From NCBI GenBank assembly GCA_945643635.1, contig CALZFC010000356.1, positions 3,082,501 through 3,146,500 on the forward strand: a stretch of 64,000 nucleotides of DNA, given 5' to 3'. This DNA comes from Allodiplogaster sudhausi (taxonomy: Eukaryota; Nematoda; Chromadorea; Rhabditida; Diplogasteridae). Both the position numbers and the translations under genes were made by a program. The number at the start of each line of letters is the position of its first letter. Positions within the stretch are counted from its first letter, which is position 1. Below are positions 38,083-49,051 of this stretch, piece by piece. Under the pieces are notes generated by a model. It saw nothing but the letters and a program-made list of their open reading frames with translations, was not told the DNA's origin and ran no database searches.

Positions 38083-40641
38083 AAGGGAGAGAGAGAAGAA
38101 TGAAGACAGTGAGAGTGAGAGAGAGATAAATGGGATCTGAGAGCGAGCGAGAGAGAACACTGACAGAAATGAGAAACAGAAATCCTCAATCAATCAGCTA
38201 AAGGGCACTCCATTTTCTTGTTTCTCGTACAAATAACCACGGCGTTTTCAAGGATTTATCTTTGTGCTTAAGCCTTTTTCCTAACCTCCAACCTCCTCCA
38301 GAACTCTTCCAATCAGCTGACGCCATAAGAGGGCTGAGCAAAAAAAAGAGATGTTTATATAAAAAAATAATAATCTGTAAGCAAATAAATTGGCTATAAA
38401 AAAAAGTTTGAAAAGCAACCTACTTAAAGGAGGGCGAACACAGGAAAAATTATATGAGATTTCTACTTGCAACTGCTCATCGCACTCTCATTTGTGCATG
38501 CTATTTTCAAGCAGCAGCTTTGTGCGATCTGCGAAATAGCACATGCAAGAATGTCAGAGAGGAGAGAGAGAGAGAGGGGGGGAGAGAGAGAGAGAGAGAG
38601 AGGGACATAGAGGAAAGAGACAGAGAGAGAGGAGAGAGACAGAATGAGTGCCAACGCCCAGGGTGAACACGGCACATCATTTGTGTGATCATCCTCCTTT
38701 AAGCCAAATGTCTAGCATGCAGAGTGATGATGAGAAGCTGGAACCAACTGGTTGAGAAGTAGAGAGGCGAAGCTGCATTCATCGACATTGTCGACTGCGC
38801 GTGTTGTAAGTCGAGGATCTTCAAAATACATTAAAAATATCGTCGGGTTTAGCTCTTGCAATTAGTCTTAAAATATATTAATTTAAGAAAGTATTAAAAA
38901 TCAATTTAAAATTATGAATCAAATTTAATTAAAAACTTTTAAAAAAAAGAAATAATTATTTTAGTTTAAAAAAGTAATTCCTACTTCGATGTCGCTATCG
39001 CTGTGGACACCACTGTCATCTGCTGGCTCTGTCTTGCTCTCATCTTTGATCTACAAGAAGAAGAAGAATGAGAAGAATGAGATGGTGGATCACATTCTCC
39101 ACAATTACTGACAGCGTTCCGCTTTACAACTGTTCGTGTTTTCATCTTTCGAGGAAAAGAAGCCTTTTTGTTGTATGTAATTTCCAATTTGAAAATTAAG
39201 CAAACACGTCAAAATGCAAAAAAGACACAAACCTCGGACTCTAGGTTGGCATTCTGCTCTGAGGAAAGGTCGAGATCTTCAAAGAGGAAACGATTATAGA
39301 TCTTCTTTATTCGCCTTCAATACTTCTCGAATACTGCCTCTCTCTCTCTCTCTCTCAATCTCTTTCTTTCTGTTTTCGCTCATCCTTTTCACCTTCTCTC
39401 TCATCTATCTCTCTATCCCCCTCCTTCTCTGTCTATAACTGTTTCTGTCTTACCTTTCTCTGTCATTCATATATAACTAACCATTAGTCAAATGCATTGA
39501 AAAAAATGATTGCTTTCCTTATTAATTGGAAAAAACAGTACGAATAAAATGTAAAAGGAATACCGGGTCGATGAGAAGCGAGGGTGTCTGCAAGTTGTTG
39601 TTCCTCTCCTGGAAAGCGGAGAAGGTGGGCGACTTGGTTCTAGCATGCAAACTATATTCAATTGCAATTTTCTCCAAATTGATAGTTGGCAAGGCTCTTA
39701 ATATCTGCAGCATAACTATGACATTTACAATAAATATAAATAATTCCAGTTCTTTCTTCTAAATAATTCCTCTCTTCCTTTTCTTTCCCCAAATACCCTT
39801 CTCTCACCATTCGCTCCTCCATTGCCCGTGCGCCTCTTCTTCCTCTCCGTCTGCTTCTCTGCTGTCTCTGCTGCCTTCCGCCGACTCTTCGTCCGCCTCG
39901 CTCCTCCCGCAACATCTCCCTTCGTCGAATCCGCCGCGGCGGACTCATCGTGCTGAAATTTGTTCGAAAAAAAAATTCAAATAATATTTTTAATTTCGTA
40001 AAAAATAATCTAATGGTAAGTAATATAAAAAATCTGGAAAAATTACATGATCGAATTTTTTTTCTCTCACGAGTTGAAAAAAGCATAAAATTAATGGTAT
40101 TTTAATTAAGTAAACTGTATTTTAATAACTTAAATTTGCAGTAACAAACTGCGTACTCTCTCTCTCTTCTCTCTCTCTCTCCCTCTCTCTTCTCTCTCTC
40201 TCTACTCCGCCCTCTCTCCATCCATACCTTCTCGTTGCCGGGCGCATTTGCGAGCTGGCTCTTCTTCGAGTGGACGCGAAGACTTCGCCGCAGAGGGGCT
40301 GCCTCAGGATCTGTAACCATTGAGTCCAGCTAATCTATCTTACTAATTTTCTTCGTATCTCTCTCTCTCTCTCTCTCACTCGCCTCATCTCTCTCTCTCT
40401 CTTTTTTGCCTCATCTCTCTCTCTCTCTCGCCTCATATCTCTCTCTCTCACTCTCTCTCTCTTTCTCTTTCTTTCTCTCTCTCTCTCTCTGTTCCCTTGT
40501 CCCCTTTCTAGAATACCCGGAATTTCCTCCTTAATTGCCTCTTCAGTAGCAAGATCTTGTTGCTTCTCCGATTTCACAGCATCGGTATCGTCAACAGTGC
40601 AACTATGGCTTACCTCGATCCAGTGGGATACCAAAGTCCAT
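25061..40641 (-). CDS. Large chromatin-type protein: C2H2-like zinc finger plus chromo-barrel (Tudor-knot) domain
   Basis: About 40 exons on the minus strand, 40641 down to the stop at 25061. Well-phased exons include 40614-40641 (start MDFGIPLDR), 40517-40555, 40228-40310, 39808-39952, 39564-39632, 39233-39258, 38985-39050, 38749-38818, 38286-38333, 37863-37982, 37639-37704, 37226-37347, 36896-36968, 36383-36518, 35961-36090, 35669-35760, 34295-34371, 33731-33868, 33299-33413, 32895-32982, 32448-32605, 32085-32145, 31652-31739, 31290-31394, 31071-31160, 30808-30873, 30236-30449, 29827-29898, 29461-29642, 29038-29257, 28797-28873, 28507-28576, 28081-28315, 27920-27959, 27323-27398, 26608-27003, 26348-26462, 25767-25979, 25499-25635, 25061-25153. 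The product is about 1,500 residues: a basic N-terminal region, a helical middle, zinc-finger Cys/His, chromo barrel, basic patch (GKSRKRSRKQQQ), a Lys/Glu coil, then a Ser/Thr/Pro tail. At least one exon (34372-35668) is missing from my model, and the joins near 27.0-27.9 kb are unsettled. The family is not identified beyond its domains. Confidence 0.75.
26084..26342 (+). repeat. GA-rich tract (CT in gene sense), chromo-barrel gene intron
   Basis: A purine tract containing a repeated unit, GGAATGGAGAGAAGATGGAA, in about four tandem copies (26150-26240). In sense of the minus-strand gene it is a pyrimidine tract just downstream of exon 26348-26462. Confidence 0.85.
33118..33292 (+). repeat. 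GA-rich tract, chromo-barrel gene intron
   Basis: Degenerate GA repeat immediately downstream (gene sense) of exon 33299-33413. Confidence 0.85.
33731..34371 (-). other. Chromo-barrel domain split over two exons
   Basis: Exon 34295-34371 gives KLPIGTGVICLWEDKKEYHA and exon 33731-33868 continues VVAYDGSRRDCYRVHYKGWN then DRHDEWVGELQLRP. The HYxGWNxRxDEWV signature is that of chromo-barrel domains (ARID4, MRG15, MSL3, MOF). In these families the domain reads methyl-lysine or binds nucleic acid. Which of these is closest cannot be decided by eye; no ARID or PWWP sequence was found. Confidence 0.8.
34590..34928 (+). CDS. Hypothetical 112-residue ORF antisense inside an intron of the chromo-barrel gene
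   Basis: An uninterrupted plus-strand frame with balanced composition (MEFLERTKATQ near the start, VECFSFSSIEPLDAIDNFEC in the middle). I recognise no domain. It lies where the minus-strand gene needs a further exon, so it may be a nested gene, a remnant or chance. No splice partners or codon bias decide this. Confidence 0.25.
   Translation: MEFLERTKATQDQESVVDMINFGDLKHFAMNTAKRECVRYKFEDVECFSFSSIEPLDAIDNFECLLSHFLSVDHPNYRRYIFLAYEKKYFQLIDQLSFRLLLRQSHDCLARN
35495..36200 (+). repeat. Cluster of GA tracts around the zinc-finger exons
   Basis: Three tracts, 35497-35632 (GATAGTGAGAGA units), 35870-35955 and 36094-36195, occupy the introns on both sides of the zinc-finger exons. In gene sense the 35870-35955 tract lies just after the donor of exon 35961-36090, and the 36094-36195 tract lies just before its acceptor. 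Confidence 0.85.
35669..36090 (-). other. Zinc-finger exons of the chromo-barrel gene
   Basis: Across the intron between 35961-36090 and 35669-35760 the protein reads CGYC, 12 residues, then HLQLAH: a C-x2-C-x12-H-x4-H classical C2H2 spacing that only exists after splicing. Just upstream is CPLAFRLPEHLALHQQLC, which resembles a degenerate second finger. This supports a nuclear, nucleic-acid or chromatin role. Confidence 0.7.
36990..37595 (+). repeat. Large GA tracts with a near-perfect 100-bp tandem duplicate
   Basis: Tracts at 36990-37195 and 37350-37592 flank exon 37226-37347. Inside the second, the unit GGAAAGAGATAGAGAGTGCG and the bases after it (about 37414-37465) recur at 37496-37550, showing recent duplication of a segment of about 85-100 bp. 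Confidence 0.85.
37998..38155 (+). repeat. GA-rich tract, chromo-barrel gene intron
   Basis: Degenerate GA repeat directly before (gene sense) exon 37863-37982. A shorter one lies at 38558-38640. Confidence 0.8.
40140..40500 (+). repeat. CT-rich tracts at the 5' end of the chromo-barrel gene
   Basis: Two pyrimidine tracts, 40150-40210 and 40355-40495, flank exon 40228-40310. In gene sense these are GA tracts, the opposite polarity to the other tracts in this gene. Confidence 0.8.
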
Positions 40642-40996
40642 CCAAGGAGTGAGGAGGGATGGGAGGGGTACAGGCAAAAAGGGTCCGCTTTTTAACTAAA
40701 TTTTTCTTTCTCTCCTTCTCTCTCTCTCCTCATTGCTGAAACGAACGAAGAAGAAAAAGAGTAATTACAAGAACAAGAGGGATGATGATGTAAAGGCCAA
40801 GCTTATAGGATGTTAATTGTAGGGAAAAGTAGAGGACCAATTCAAAACCTTTCAAGCAAGCATAACAGAGGTAAAATGCTAGAAAATAGCGACTAATTTT
40901 ATACGGTAAGAAGAATAACGAACCACTCAAAACATTCTAGAACTAACGTGACGAGGAGCTCTGGCCGAGTGTATTCTTCTCTTCCAACTCTTCTTT
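40642..40996 (-). promoter_or_regulatory. Short spacer between two head-to-tail minus-strand genes
   Basis: 355 bp separate the stop of the coiled-coil gene (40997) from the ATG of the chromo-barrel gene (40641). A good acceptor (CGTTCGTTTCAG on the minus strand, ending near 40739) precedes the ATG by about 98 bp. It could be a spliced-leader acceptor of a two-gene operon, or an ordinary 5' UTR intron. This is inference from spacing only. Confidence 0.35.
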
Positions 40997-41795
40997 CTAC
41001 CTCCTTGCCTCTCTGACAGGGGGAGAAGGGAGTGTAGCAGAAATGGCCCACTTCATTCGCAATTCACGAGTCTGAGGGCAAAAAAAAAGAACTATAAACT
41101 GAACAAATGGGCCCCCCACTACACATCCAGCCCAATCGGTCGACCTAATAAGACCTAGCAAGAGCAAGAGAACTGCGTGACGTCGTTACCAAAGTATTGA
41201 AATTTATTTCGATGAAATAAACAGACTGATCCAGCTTCTTTGTAGTGTACAACACTTGATTAAGCTTATATATTTTGTGTTTAGCGGGACAACTTTTCTA
41301 CACCATCTCGCTAGTATAGGGCAAAAATATAATTGTGTCTATGTGTGTCCAACGAACTGACCATAGAGGGAGCACTGAGAAAAGCAGCAGCTAAAGCAGT
41401 GGCTGCGGGGAGAAGCTCGAGTGGTGTGGTTGTACTCGCCGTCGTCGTCGTGGTTGGCTGGCTCTGCCTCGGCTCGTCAGTTAGCACCACAGCAACTTGC
41501 GCCTTCGACTCCTCCTGCAATTTATTTATTTCATGAAAAGAAGTACTTTCTGACCAGGTGCAAATGCTCTCTATTTCATCACTTCTTTTTTCGTTTTTCA
41601 TCAGCATTTCGTTTTGTGTTTTTTTCATATACTTAATTTTACAACAATGATTGAGTAATGATTGCTTTTTGCGTGTTCACTATTCGTTTGGCTGGGTCGA
41701 ATTTATCTTTATTTTTCCGCTCAAAGATCAAAGGGAAGAAATAAATACCTTGTGTATGCACGAAGAAGGTTTTGACAGAGATAGAGAGAGATGAT

Positions 41796-41842
<47 letters not shown>

Positions 41843-43150
41843 AATGGAGAAGGGACCTGCATGCTGTCGTTGTTCTCGTCATCAGACCCAGACCCAGCAT
41901 TGTTCGTCTCTTCAATTCGCTCACGTGCTTTTTCCACTCGCTTCTTTAAATTTCCTTCTACCGCAGCACAGTTAGTCATCCTGAGCATAGTTTCGATCAA
42001 AAAAACTGAACGAAAATGACAATGGTAGGCTTACGCTGTATTGAAAGCCGCCTTGACATCATCGACCGATTCAAAAACGGCATTTGGAGCAGAAACTATC
42101 TGCTTGACCTCCATGAGTGATGTCATCTCTTTTATCACCTGATTCAGAGAATGTTTTCCTAACAATAAGCAAATTTAGTAGACACTACAAATTCGTGATT
42201 AATTAGATATTCTATTTGTAAATAAGGTATAATTTAATAAATTTAATTTAATAAAAAAAAACAAGAACTAAAATATTAACGAGCCTAACTGGATTTGTCG
42301 CAATGGCGCGCGCGGCCTCCGTCACAGGGAGTGCTTCCTCAAGGGGGTCAACTCTCGCAGCCAACTCCGCTCTCTCCGTCTCGCGCAGCTCCAGCTTAGA
42401 GGACAGCCTCAAATTGTGTGAGTCAGCAGACTAATCCAATTGATGGCGAATAATTGGACTTAACAAATATATTTTTTTTAAGTTGAATCAATTTGACGCT
42501 GTGCACTTATATGTTCAAAGAGGTAAAAATATTGGACTAAGGGAATAAATTTTTTAAATGTATTTTTCGCCTTAATTTTTAAAGGACACACCTTTTATGG
42601 CGGGTATGATAGCCTGCACATATTTTCCTCTAGCCTTTAGCATTCCATACCAGCCCAATGCCTACCCTACCACCTTCCCTCCCCCTTCTCACTCTGCATT
42701 GGCCAGCTCGGTGGCGTTGAGCTTCTGCGGGAGAAGTGCGGGTCGCTCGTTCGGCGAAGAGAGCTAGAATTCGGAATTCATTTTTTTTTTAAATTATATT
42801 TAATCGAAATTCTAATTAGGCTAATCGATCGTCAATAAAATATACTTAAAAATAGCATTTCTGACTCTTTCACAGAGCCGCACCGCGTCACGCTTCGCGT
42901 CCGCCAGCTGTCGGAGAAGCTCGCGGACTGCATCATCAGCTGACTGGCGCTCGGCAGCCTCTTCAGAGAGCTTCGTCTTCAGATCTTCCACCTCGGCCAG
43001 CAGAGGCGCTTTGGCTAAAATTGATGGGAAAAAAATCTTATATTTTAATTCATTCCATAAGAGTCTTGATTCCTTCATAAGAGCATTCAAGTTCTCGTAT
43101 TTTCTCTAGATGAAAACCTGTCATGTCGACAAGATTAGAATGAATAATGT

Positions 43151-43222
<72 letters not shown>

Positions 43223-44784
43223 ACCTCGGGCCAGCATATCAGCAACATGCTGGCGAAGCTGCTCATTCTGTCGTCGCAGCTCGCTTGCCTGGATATATTG
43301 TAGGTAATACCTTTTTTTTAAATAATTCATTGTAATAAATCTATCAATAAAAACCGGGAAAACAATTGAATTCCAGAAATTGGCATACGGTATATTCGCT
43401 GTTCAATGACAGCCAAAAAAAGATGTTTTCTTATTTGACGCTACTCAAAACACAAAGACAACAGCCTGCTTTCTCCTACAATTTGGGGGGAAGGGTCAAG
43501 CAGCACTAAGTATTTCCTCGGGTATAAGACAAAGCGTAACGTTATGGCGTACCGCGAGTGCTGCCGATTCTCGTTCCACGGCAATCCGCGAAGCCATCTC
43601 CTCTTCCACCAACGCCGCGTGTCTCTGGCAGGCCTGAGAAGTTGCAACAGTTCAACGTCTCCATGTTGGAAACAGTATCTTCATCGTCCCTTCATACAAC
43701 ACCCACAAAACAAAATGATAAAGTACGCCCCCTCCCTCCCCCCTCCATTCTAACCTCCTTCTCTTCGCGGATATCCTCCTCTTGCATCGCAATGCGATCT
43801 TCCAACTCGGCGACGCGTCTCTTGAGGGCGACATTCTCCTCTCGCAGTCTCTTCCGCTCCGCCTTCACCTTTTCGACGTCGACAACCTGGAAGAGACTGC
43901 CAATGAGACGACTTCTATCAGGTAAAAATTGCTACTCCCAGGGTACCAAAAAGTAGGGGGGTAAGACCTCCGAGGGCCTCGAAAAATAAGAAGGGTCACA
44001 AGTAGCTTTCATCAACCGAACTACCAGAAAAGAGGTCTAAAGAAAAAGAAGAAGGCGACAAAAAACAAGAAGTAATAATCGTTCTCGCGATCAATGAGCA
44101 TGCATATGAAAAATGCAACAAAGGCACTTCAAGAAGTACTTTCAGGGGATCAATGTACGGACGCATTTTAAAGACAAAAATAAATAAATAAATAACTTTT
44201 ACAATTTCATAATTCAAAGAGCTCCTTTCTCAAAACGGGCACGTTGTTTGCAGCAGAGAAGTGAGGGTAATGAATCAAAAAGTGCTTCTTAATCATGTTA
44301 CTTGTGCCTTTAGCCGAGGATTCTCAGATCCCAGTACATCTACACGCTGCTCAGTGGGGCGGAGCTGGCCGCGCATTGCCTCCACGCTCTCTGGAGAAGG
44401 CTGAAAGAAGGAAAGAGAGGAGAGAGAGAAAGAGAAAAAGAGAGAAAGAGAGAGATAAAGAGGGAGAGAGAGAGAGAGATAAAGAAAGAGAGAGAGAGGG
44501 AGAGCAGAGAACATGCCTCCCTAGTCTCCCGGCCTTCGTTCAAAATGCTTTCAAGGAATACAACAATCAATTAATTTCGTATGGAATCCACTAACAATCG
44601 CGGTGGGGCAAATATTGTGTGGAAAGAAGATACTTAAAGAAAACTTTTTTTTATATAATTAGGAAGTCACCTCTAGTTTAATGTGTTCGTTGCTGTCATC
44701 TGAAGAAGCTACCGGGGTCAGCGTGTTGAGGTCGTGGAGATTATGCTCTTTCTTCAGAGAGAGTTGAGAATTCAGCGAGGTCAT
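40997..44784 (-). CDS. Coiled-coil protein of unknown family
   Basis: Twelve phased exons: 44671-44784, 44302-44400, 43755-43886, 43553-43633, 43225-43288, 42866-43014, 42693-42763, 42290-42407, 42035-42138, 41857-41980, 41362-41514, 40997-41071; about 427 residues from MTSLNSQLSLKKE to EARR. The middle is strongly heptad-like (ERKRLREENVALKRRVAELE, RRQNEQLRQHVADML, LLAEVEDLKTKL, AVRELLRQLADAKRDA). It is followed by an acidic GSGSDDENND segment and a Thr/Ala-rich C-terminal part. The basic-plus-leucine pattern of exon 3 recalls a leucine zipper, but no bZIP basic signature is present. The first Met at 44784 is the first in frame; further upstream exons are possible (candidate at 46872-46964). 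Function unknown. Confidence 0.7.
43155..43220. repeat. (TA)n microsatellite
   Basis: 65 bp of TA dinucleotides with a single G interruption, inside an intron of the coiled-coil gene, ending about 5 bp before the exon boundary at 43225. Confidence 0.95.
44405..44512 (+). repeat. GA-rich tract in coiled-coil gene
   Basis: In gene sense this is a CT tract leading into the acceptor of exon 44302-44400. Confidence 0.8.
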
Positions 44785-45609
44785 CCCACGATCCTTCAAC
44801 GATAACACTTTAAGCAGGGAATAAAAGCCACTGTCGAGGACTCTGAAGATTAAGAGGAGGTATTAGGCCCACAAACCAGGGTGGGTTAGCAATTTTTGCC
44901 TAAAATGTTCCTCAAAAACAAGGTGGGACAGGGGTTTGGAGGCCCAAAATCAGGGTGGGTCTGTCAAATCGACAGTACCCTTTTTTTCCTCTGAACACTT
45001 TCAATTTAATCACAAAACAATTATTATAATTTTATACGATATGGTATGAGCTTTATACATACTAAATATGGCACGGAGGGTACCCCCTTCCGGTTTGAGA
45101 GAATTTTGGTGCGTCGAACTGTAAATTTCTTAAGTTTTCCACAATCGTATTGTGTGACACAAACGTAACGGAACTTCAAAATCCTTAGCGAAGGTGAAAT
45201 TGCTGGCAAATTGCCAGTTGCCAGAATTTTCAAATTAATGACCACATATTACGGTAACTTTTGGAGGGATCACTTCGATCGATGCATTTGGAGGAGAGCT
45301 ATATGCTGTGCCTAGCCGCGACGCATGAAACGGGCGCAACGCGGATTTGGTGTGCTCTCAAACCGGAAGAATTTGTATGACCCGTACCCTCCGTGATATG
45401 GTAATGAGTGCATCGAATCACTTAATTTAAGCGAAAATTTTTATCATAAAATCGCCGTGACACAAATGTTTTTTTTCACCACAAAAGAAATGAAGGAGTC
45501 ATTAGAGAATGGAAAACTGGGCCAATACCAAAATCGGATTTCGGTAATAAAAAGGCCCAAGTTGTTCGAACATGGCAAACCTCTGGATTCGTAGAGGAGG
45601 AGTCAGCAC

Positions 45610-46053
45610 CAGAGATGTCAACGGGCCTAACATTTTTGGGCCGGCCCGGCCCGTTGGGCCCAAACTCTCGGCCCGGCCCGGCCAGTACTTTTCCGGGCCT
45701 TGGAATTTTGGGCCCGGCCCGGCCCGATTTTCAAGCTGAACTAATTTTTCTTCAAAATAATTTCTTCAAGTGACTTTCTTCAATTTTTTTTTGCTGATGT
45801 ATCATCATACATATGTTTTTTCTTCAAATGGCAAATCAAAATTCAAGGAATTGCTATTTCAAGAAAAATCAGAAGAACATTTGAAGAAAAATCATGGGAA
45901 TATTTAAAAACCAGTTGACCATACACTAATTTCTCAAATAATCGGGCCCAATCGGGCCCACGGGCCGGCCCAACATTTTGTGGGCCCGGGCCCACGGAAT
46001 GTTGGGCCCGCCTGCCCATCGGGCCGGGCCGGGCCGGGCCGTTGACACCTCTG
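45610..46053. mobile_element. Non-autonomous hAT-like MITE, 444 bp, with 8-bp target duplication
   Basis: The ends are inverted repeats: CAGAGATGTCAACGGGCC at the left, and the complement of the right end reads CAGAGGTGTCAACGGCCC. An exact 8-bp duplication, GTCAGCAC, flanks it (45602-45609 and 46054-46061), the length typical of hAT transposons. Both subterminal regions are built of GGCCCGGCCC and GGGCCCAA words, making GC-rich foldback arms. The 250-bp centre is AT-rich and encodes nothing. Confidence 0.9.
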
Positions 46054-46871
46054 GTCAGCACTGGCACTGGACTCAAATCCTCCGAGTAGAAGATGAACGC
46101 GGCTGGCGGACATCTTCTACTGAAAATTGGCAGGCTTAAGGGTCCTAATTCCTCTCCTCTTAGACCAAATACGACAAAAACGCCTTAGACGCGCGAAACA
46201 AAAAGCAACGCGCAAAAATAGCAGAAAACAGCGCATCGTTTCTACAAATATTAACAATCCGTGTGTCAAATAGCTATATTCAGCAATCACCCATTCAGAA
46301 AAAAAATCCACCACTCATGCGCACAAACACCATCATTAAATCCAGCACCAACTGTTTAGAATTCTATCAAAGAATGTCTGTTTCTCTGCGTATTTTTGTT
46401 TCTTGTACATAAGTGTTATTAGTGCTTTAAATAATTGAAGGCATTTTCATTTTAATCGAATGAAGGACAGTGGATATGATCTTTTGATGTTATCAACGAA
46501 TTAAAAGGCTTTTGTTGTAAGGATAGCGCGACCGCTGAATGTAGTTGATCTGACAATGAGTGCGCTTCCTGTGGCTGAGACAGATGTATGTATTTTCTTC
46601 CCGAAACCGTATAATTGCAGAAACTCGTGCGATTCTTGATCTTCCTGCCCTCGCCACATCGGCTACAAGATTTCCTTGATTGCATCAATCAAACGAAGAA
46701 AGAGAAAAAAAGACAATTCGATGGTTTTAATTCTCTCTCAACGGGTTCATTCCTTTCTTTCAAATCATACATTCTTTGGTAGGATAGTGCCCTGAAATGG
46801 ACTTCAAATCCATTCCAAAAACAGCGCCGTGGCTCGTTCCTGCTTGAATAGTCGAAGACGTGACTCCTTAC

Positions 46872-46964
46872 AGATTCTGGCACCGTCCGGATCGAGGAGA
46901 GAGGCAGCAAAGAGGTTGCTGGCGAGAGCGTATCGCCGTGCGATAAGTGCCGCTTGTGTGTGCA
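46872..46964 (-). other. Candidate coding exon
   Basis: Minus-strand block with acceptor (CGCCAAAG), donor (GTAAGG) and an in-phase open frame reading HTQAALIARRYALASNLFAA, then SLLDPDGARI. Its codon use is like the real exons around it. It could be an upstream exon of the coiled-coil gene or part of another gene; neighbours were not found. Confidence 0.35.
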
Positions 46965-46995
46965 CTTTGGCGAGAGAGAGAGAGGAGAGAGAAAT

Positions 46996-47056
<61 letters not shown>

Positions 47057-48312
47057 CTTGCAATCGTATCTTTTGGCGAGGACCAAAGATCACAATTTAT
47101 CCAAATATATTTAGAATCCGTCACCTTTTTTCCGCCTCCAGCACACAATAACCGAGCGAAAAGGAGGACATGTTTTGAGGATTAAAATAGAGGTCAAAGA
47201 TCGAAACGATGTACAAAAATTTGAAAATCATGATATGCCTTTCAAACTCCAGTTTGGAATGAAATAATAGTTGCATGAGGAATTACATATTCTTTTCAAT
47301 AATAATAAAAAAGAATTTACATTATCCAATATGTCTGCAATCTGATATTAAATATGCGCTGATTATTCATATCTTGGTTGTCTCGAGAATCGTGTATTTA
47401 CATTTTTCAATAATCGTATATTTATTCTAATACGAGAAAAAATTCTCAATCTCCCTGACATTCCTAAGATTCCGTTTTCACTCTGAAATATCCATGGAAA
47501 ACAGTAGTTTCATTTCATGTTTTTTTCCCATTTCTTTTCTATTTCATAGTCACAAACGTGCACTACACATAATCGAGTATTTCGGAAAAAAACATTCCCA
47601 TTTTCAGAACTGCTTCCACTACACTGTGCTGGGTAGTTTCTGCTCGGTGTGCCATTTCATGCACGATAATATGAAAGTGGCAGGCAGTCATGTGAAGGCA
47701 GGCCAAGAAAACAAGAGAGACTGATTGTGTGAGAGAGAGCAAGAGCGAGAAAGAGAGCGTGAGAGAGCGAGAGAGAGAGAGAGAGAGAGAGAGATAGATC
47801 GAGAGATTGTGATACGGAAAATGCTCCTTTCATCTTCGCGTAGTTTCGTTCTTTCGAACTCACTGAACGAAGAGAGATTTCAACGTTGTTCAATTGTTAT
47901 GAAACTGCTCTTCTGGTGGTACAGCAAAAGATGTACAGAGAGATATACAGATAGAGAAGGGAGATAGAGAAAGAGAGGGAGAGAGAGAAAGAGAGAGAGA
48001 GAGTGAGAGAGAGAGGTATTCGATCAGAGTGAAGGAGATGGTGGAACACCCACTGCAGTCTGATGAACTCAACACTTGTCTCTGTTTTCTCTGTTTCCTC
48101 TCTTTCTTTCTTTCTCCCACTCCAACTCTGTCTCTCTGTATCAGTCCTCCCAAATTGTTTTTTTTTCTCAACTCGTGAGCAGAGTTTGTTATGTTCCAGT
48201 TCTTCTTATATGCTTAGAGGGAAATCAAAAGGTGACGTCAGAAAATAAGTCAGAATACTTGAAGACTCTTGCGAAAGATTAGAAGCACTCGTTATCGCAG
48301 AAAGAATGAGCA

Positions 48313-48361
<49 letters not shown>

Positions 48362-48784
48362 AGAGAATGATTGGAGAGAGAGCGATGAGCAGACAGAGAT
48401 AACATGTTGCAAGCGAGAGAGCGGGGGACGAGGGCAGAGGAGAAAAAGAAAGAGAGAGTGAATGAGAGAAGGGGAAAGCACAAAATAAACGATCACGAGA
48501 ATGAACGCATGCGGGAGGAGCGACGGCCGGGGCGGTCTAGTATGTAAGCACGCGTTCCTCTGCTTTCTTCGTGTAGAGAGGGATAGACGGAGAGCGAGAG
48601 AGAGAGAAAAAGAGAGAGAGATAAAGAAAGAGAGAGAGAGAGTGAGAGAGAGAGGGATAGAGAGATAAAGAGTGAGAGAGTTAGCGCGAGAGATAAACAA
48701 AGAACGAGTGGGAGAGAGAGAAAGAGAGGAAATCTAGGGAGGAAGAGGAAAGTAAGAAACTTTCTCAGTTCAGACCCAACGAGC

Positions 48785-49001
48785 ATGCCGTCCACAGCCA
48801 TGACTCTGCTGCTGTCCTGCTTCGCCTTTATCGCAGTTGTCGACAGCTACAAAGTTGCCATGTTCGCGCCATATCTTTCAAACAGCCAGGTTAAATCGTC
48901 CTTATTTTTATTTTTATTTTATTTATTTATCGACACCTAGCACATTTTCAAGCAATAATTTTTTGTAGAAGATAAAACCCTGAAATACTTCTTGTTTGAT
49001 C

Positions 49002-49051
<50 letters not shown>

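Larger units (their letters stand above)
44785..48784. other. Region between the coiled-coil gene (-) and UGT copy 1 (+), mostly non-coding
   Basis: Contains the hAT-like MITE, several GA tracts (46975-47054, 47728-47800, 47940-48016, 48318-48370, 48590-48760) and probably both promoters. A CxxC-bearing 78-residue open frame at 46452-46688 (-) and an ATG-led stretch near 47170 (-) are candidates only. GA runs continue right up to the UGT ATG. Confidence 0.5.

Noticed and set aside
39808..39952. Arg-rich reading (MSPPRRIRRRE) of the fourth chromo-barrel gene exon as a start
   Set aside because: The alternative frame (HDESAAADSTKGD) joins in phase from the MDFGIPLDR start through seven exons with no stop and has codon use like its neighbours. 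The Arg-rich frame would need a different upstream start. Not fully excluded.
38286..39952. An ARID DNA-binding domain in the chromo-barrel gene
   Set aside because: The helical region (LLWRQLIGRVLEE, LQFVDFLFNRMNAAS) lacks the ordered ARID pattern, so an ARID4 orthologue cannot be claimed.
43755..43886. A bZIP transcription factor in the coiled-coil gene
   Set aside because: The KAERKRLREEN stretch is suggestive, but the N-x2-[AS]-x2-C/S-R basic signature of bZIP proteins is missing.
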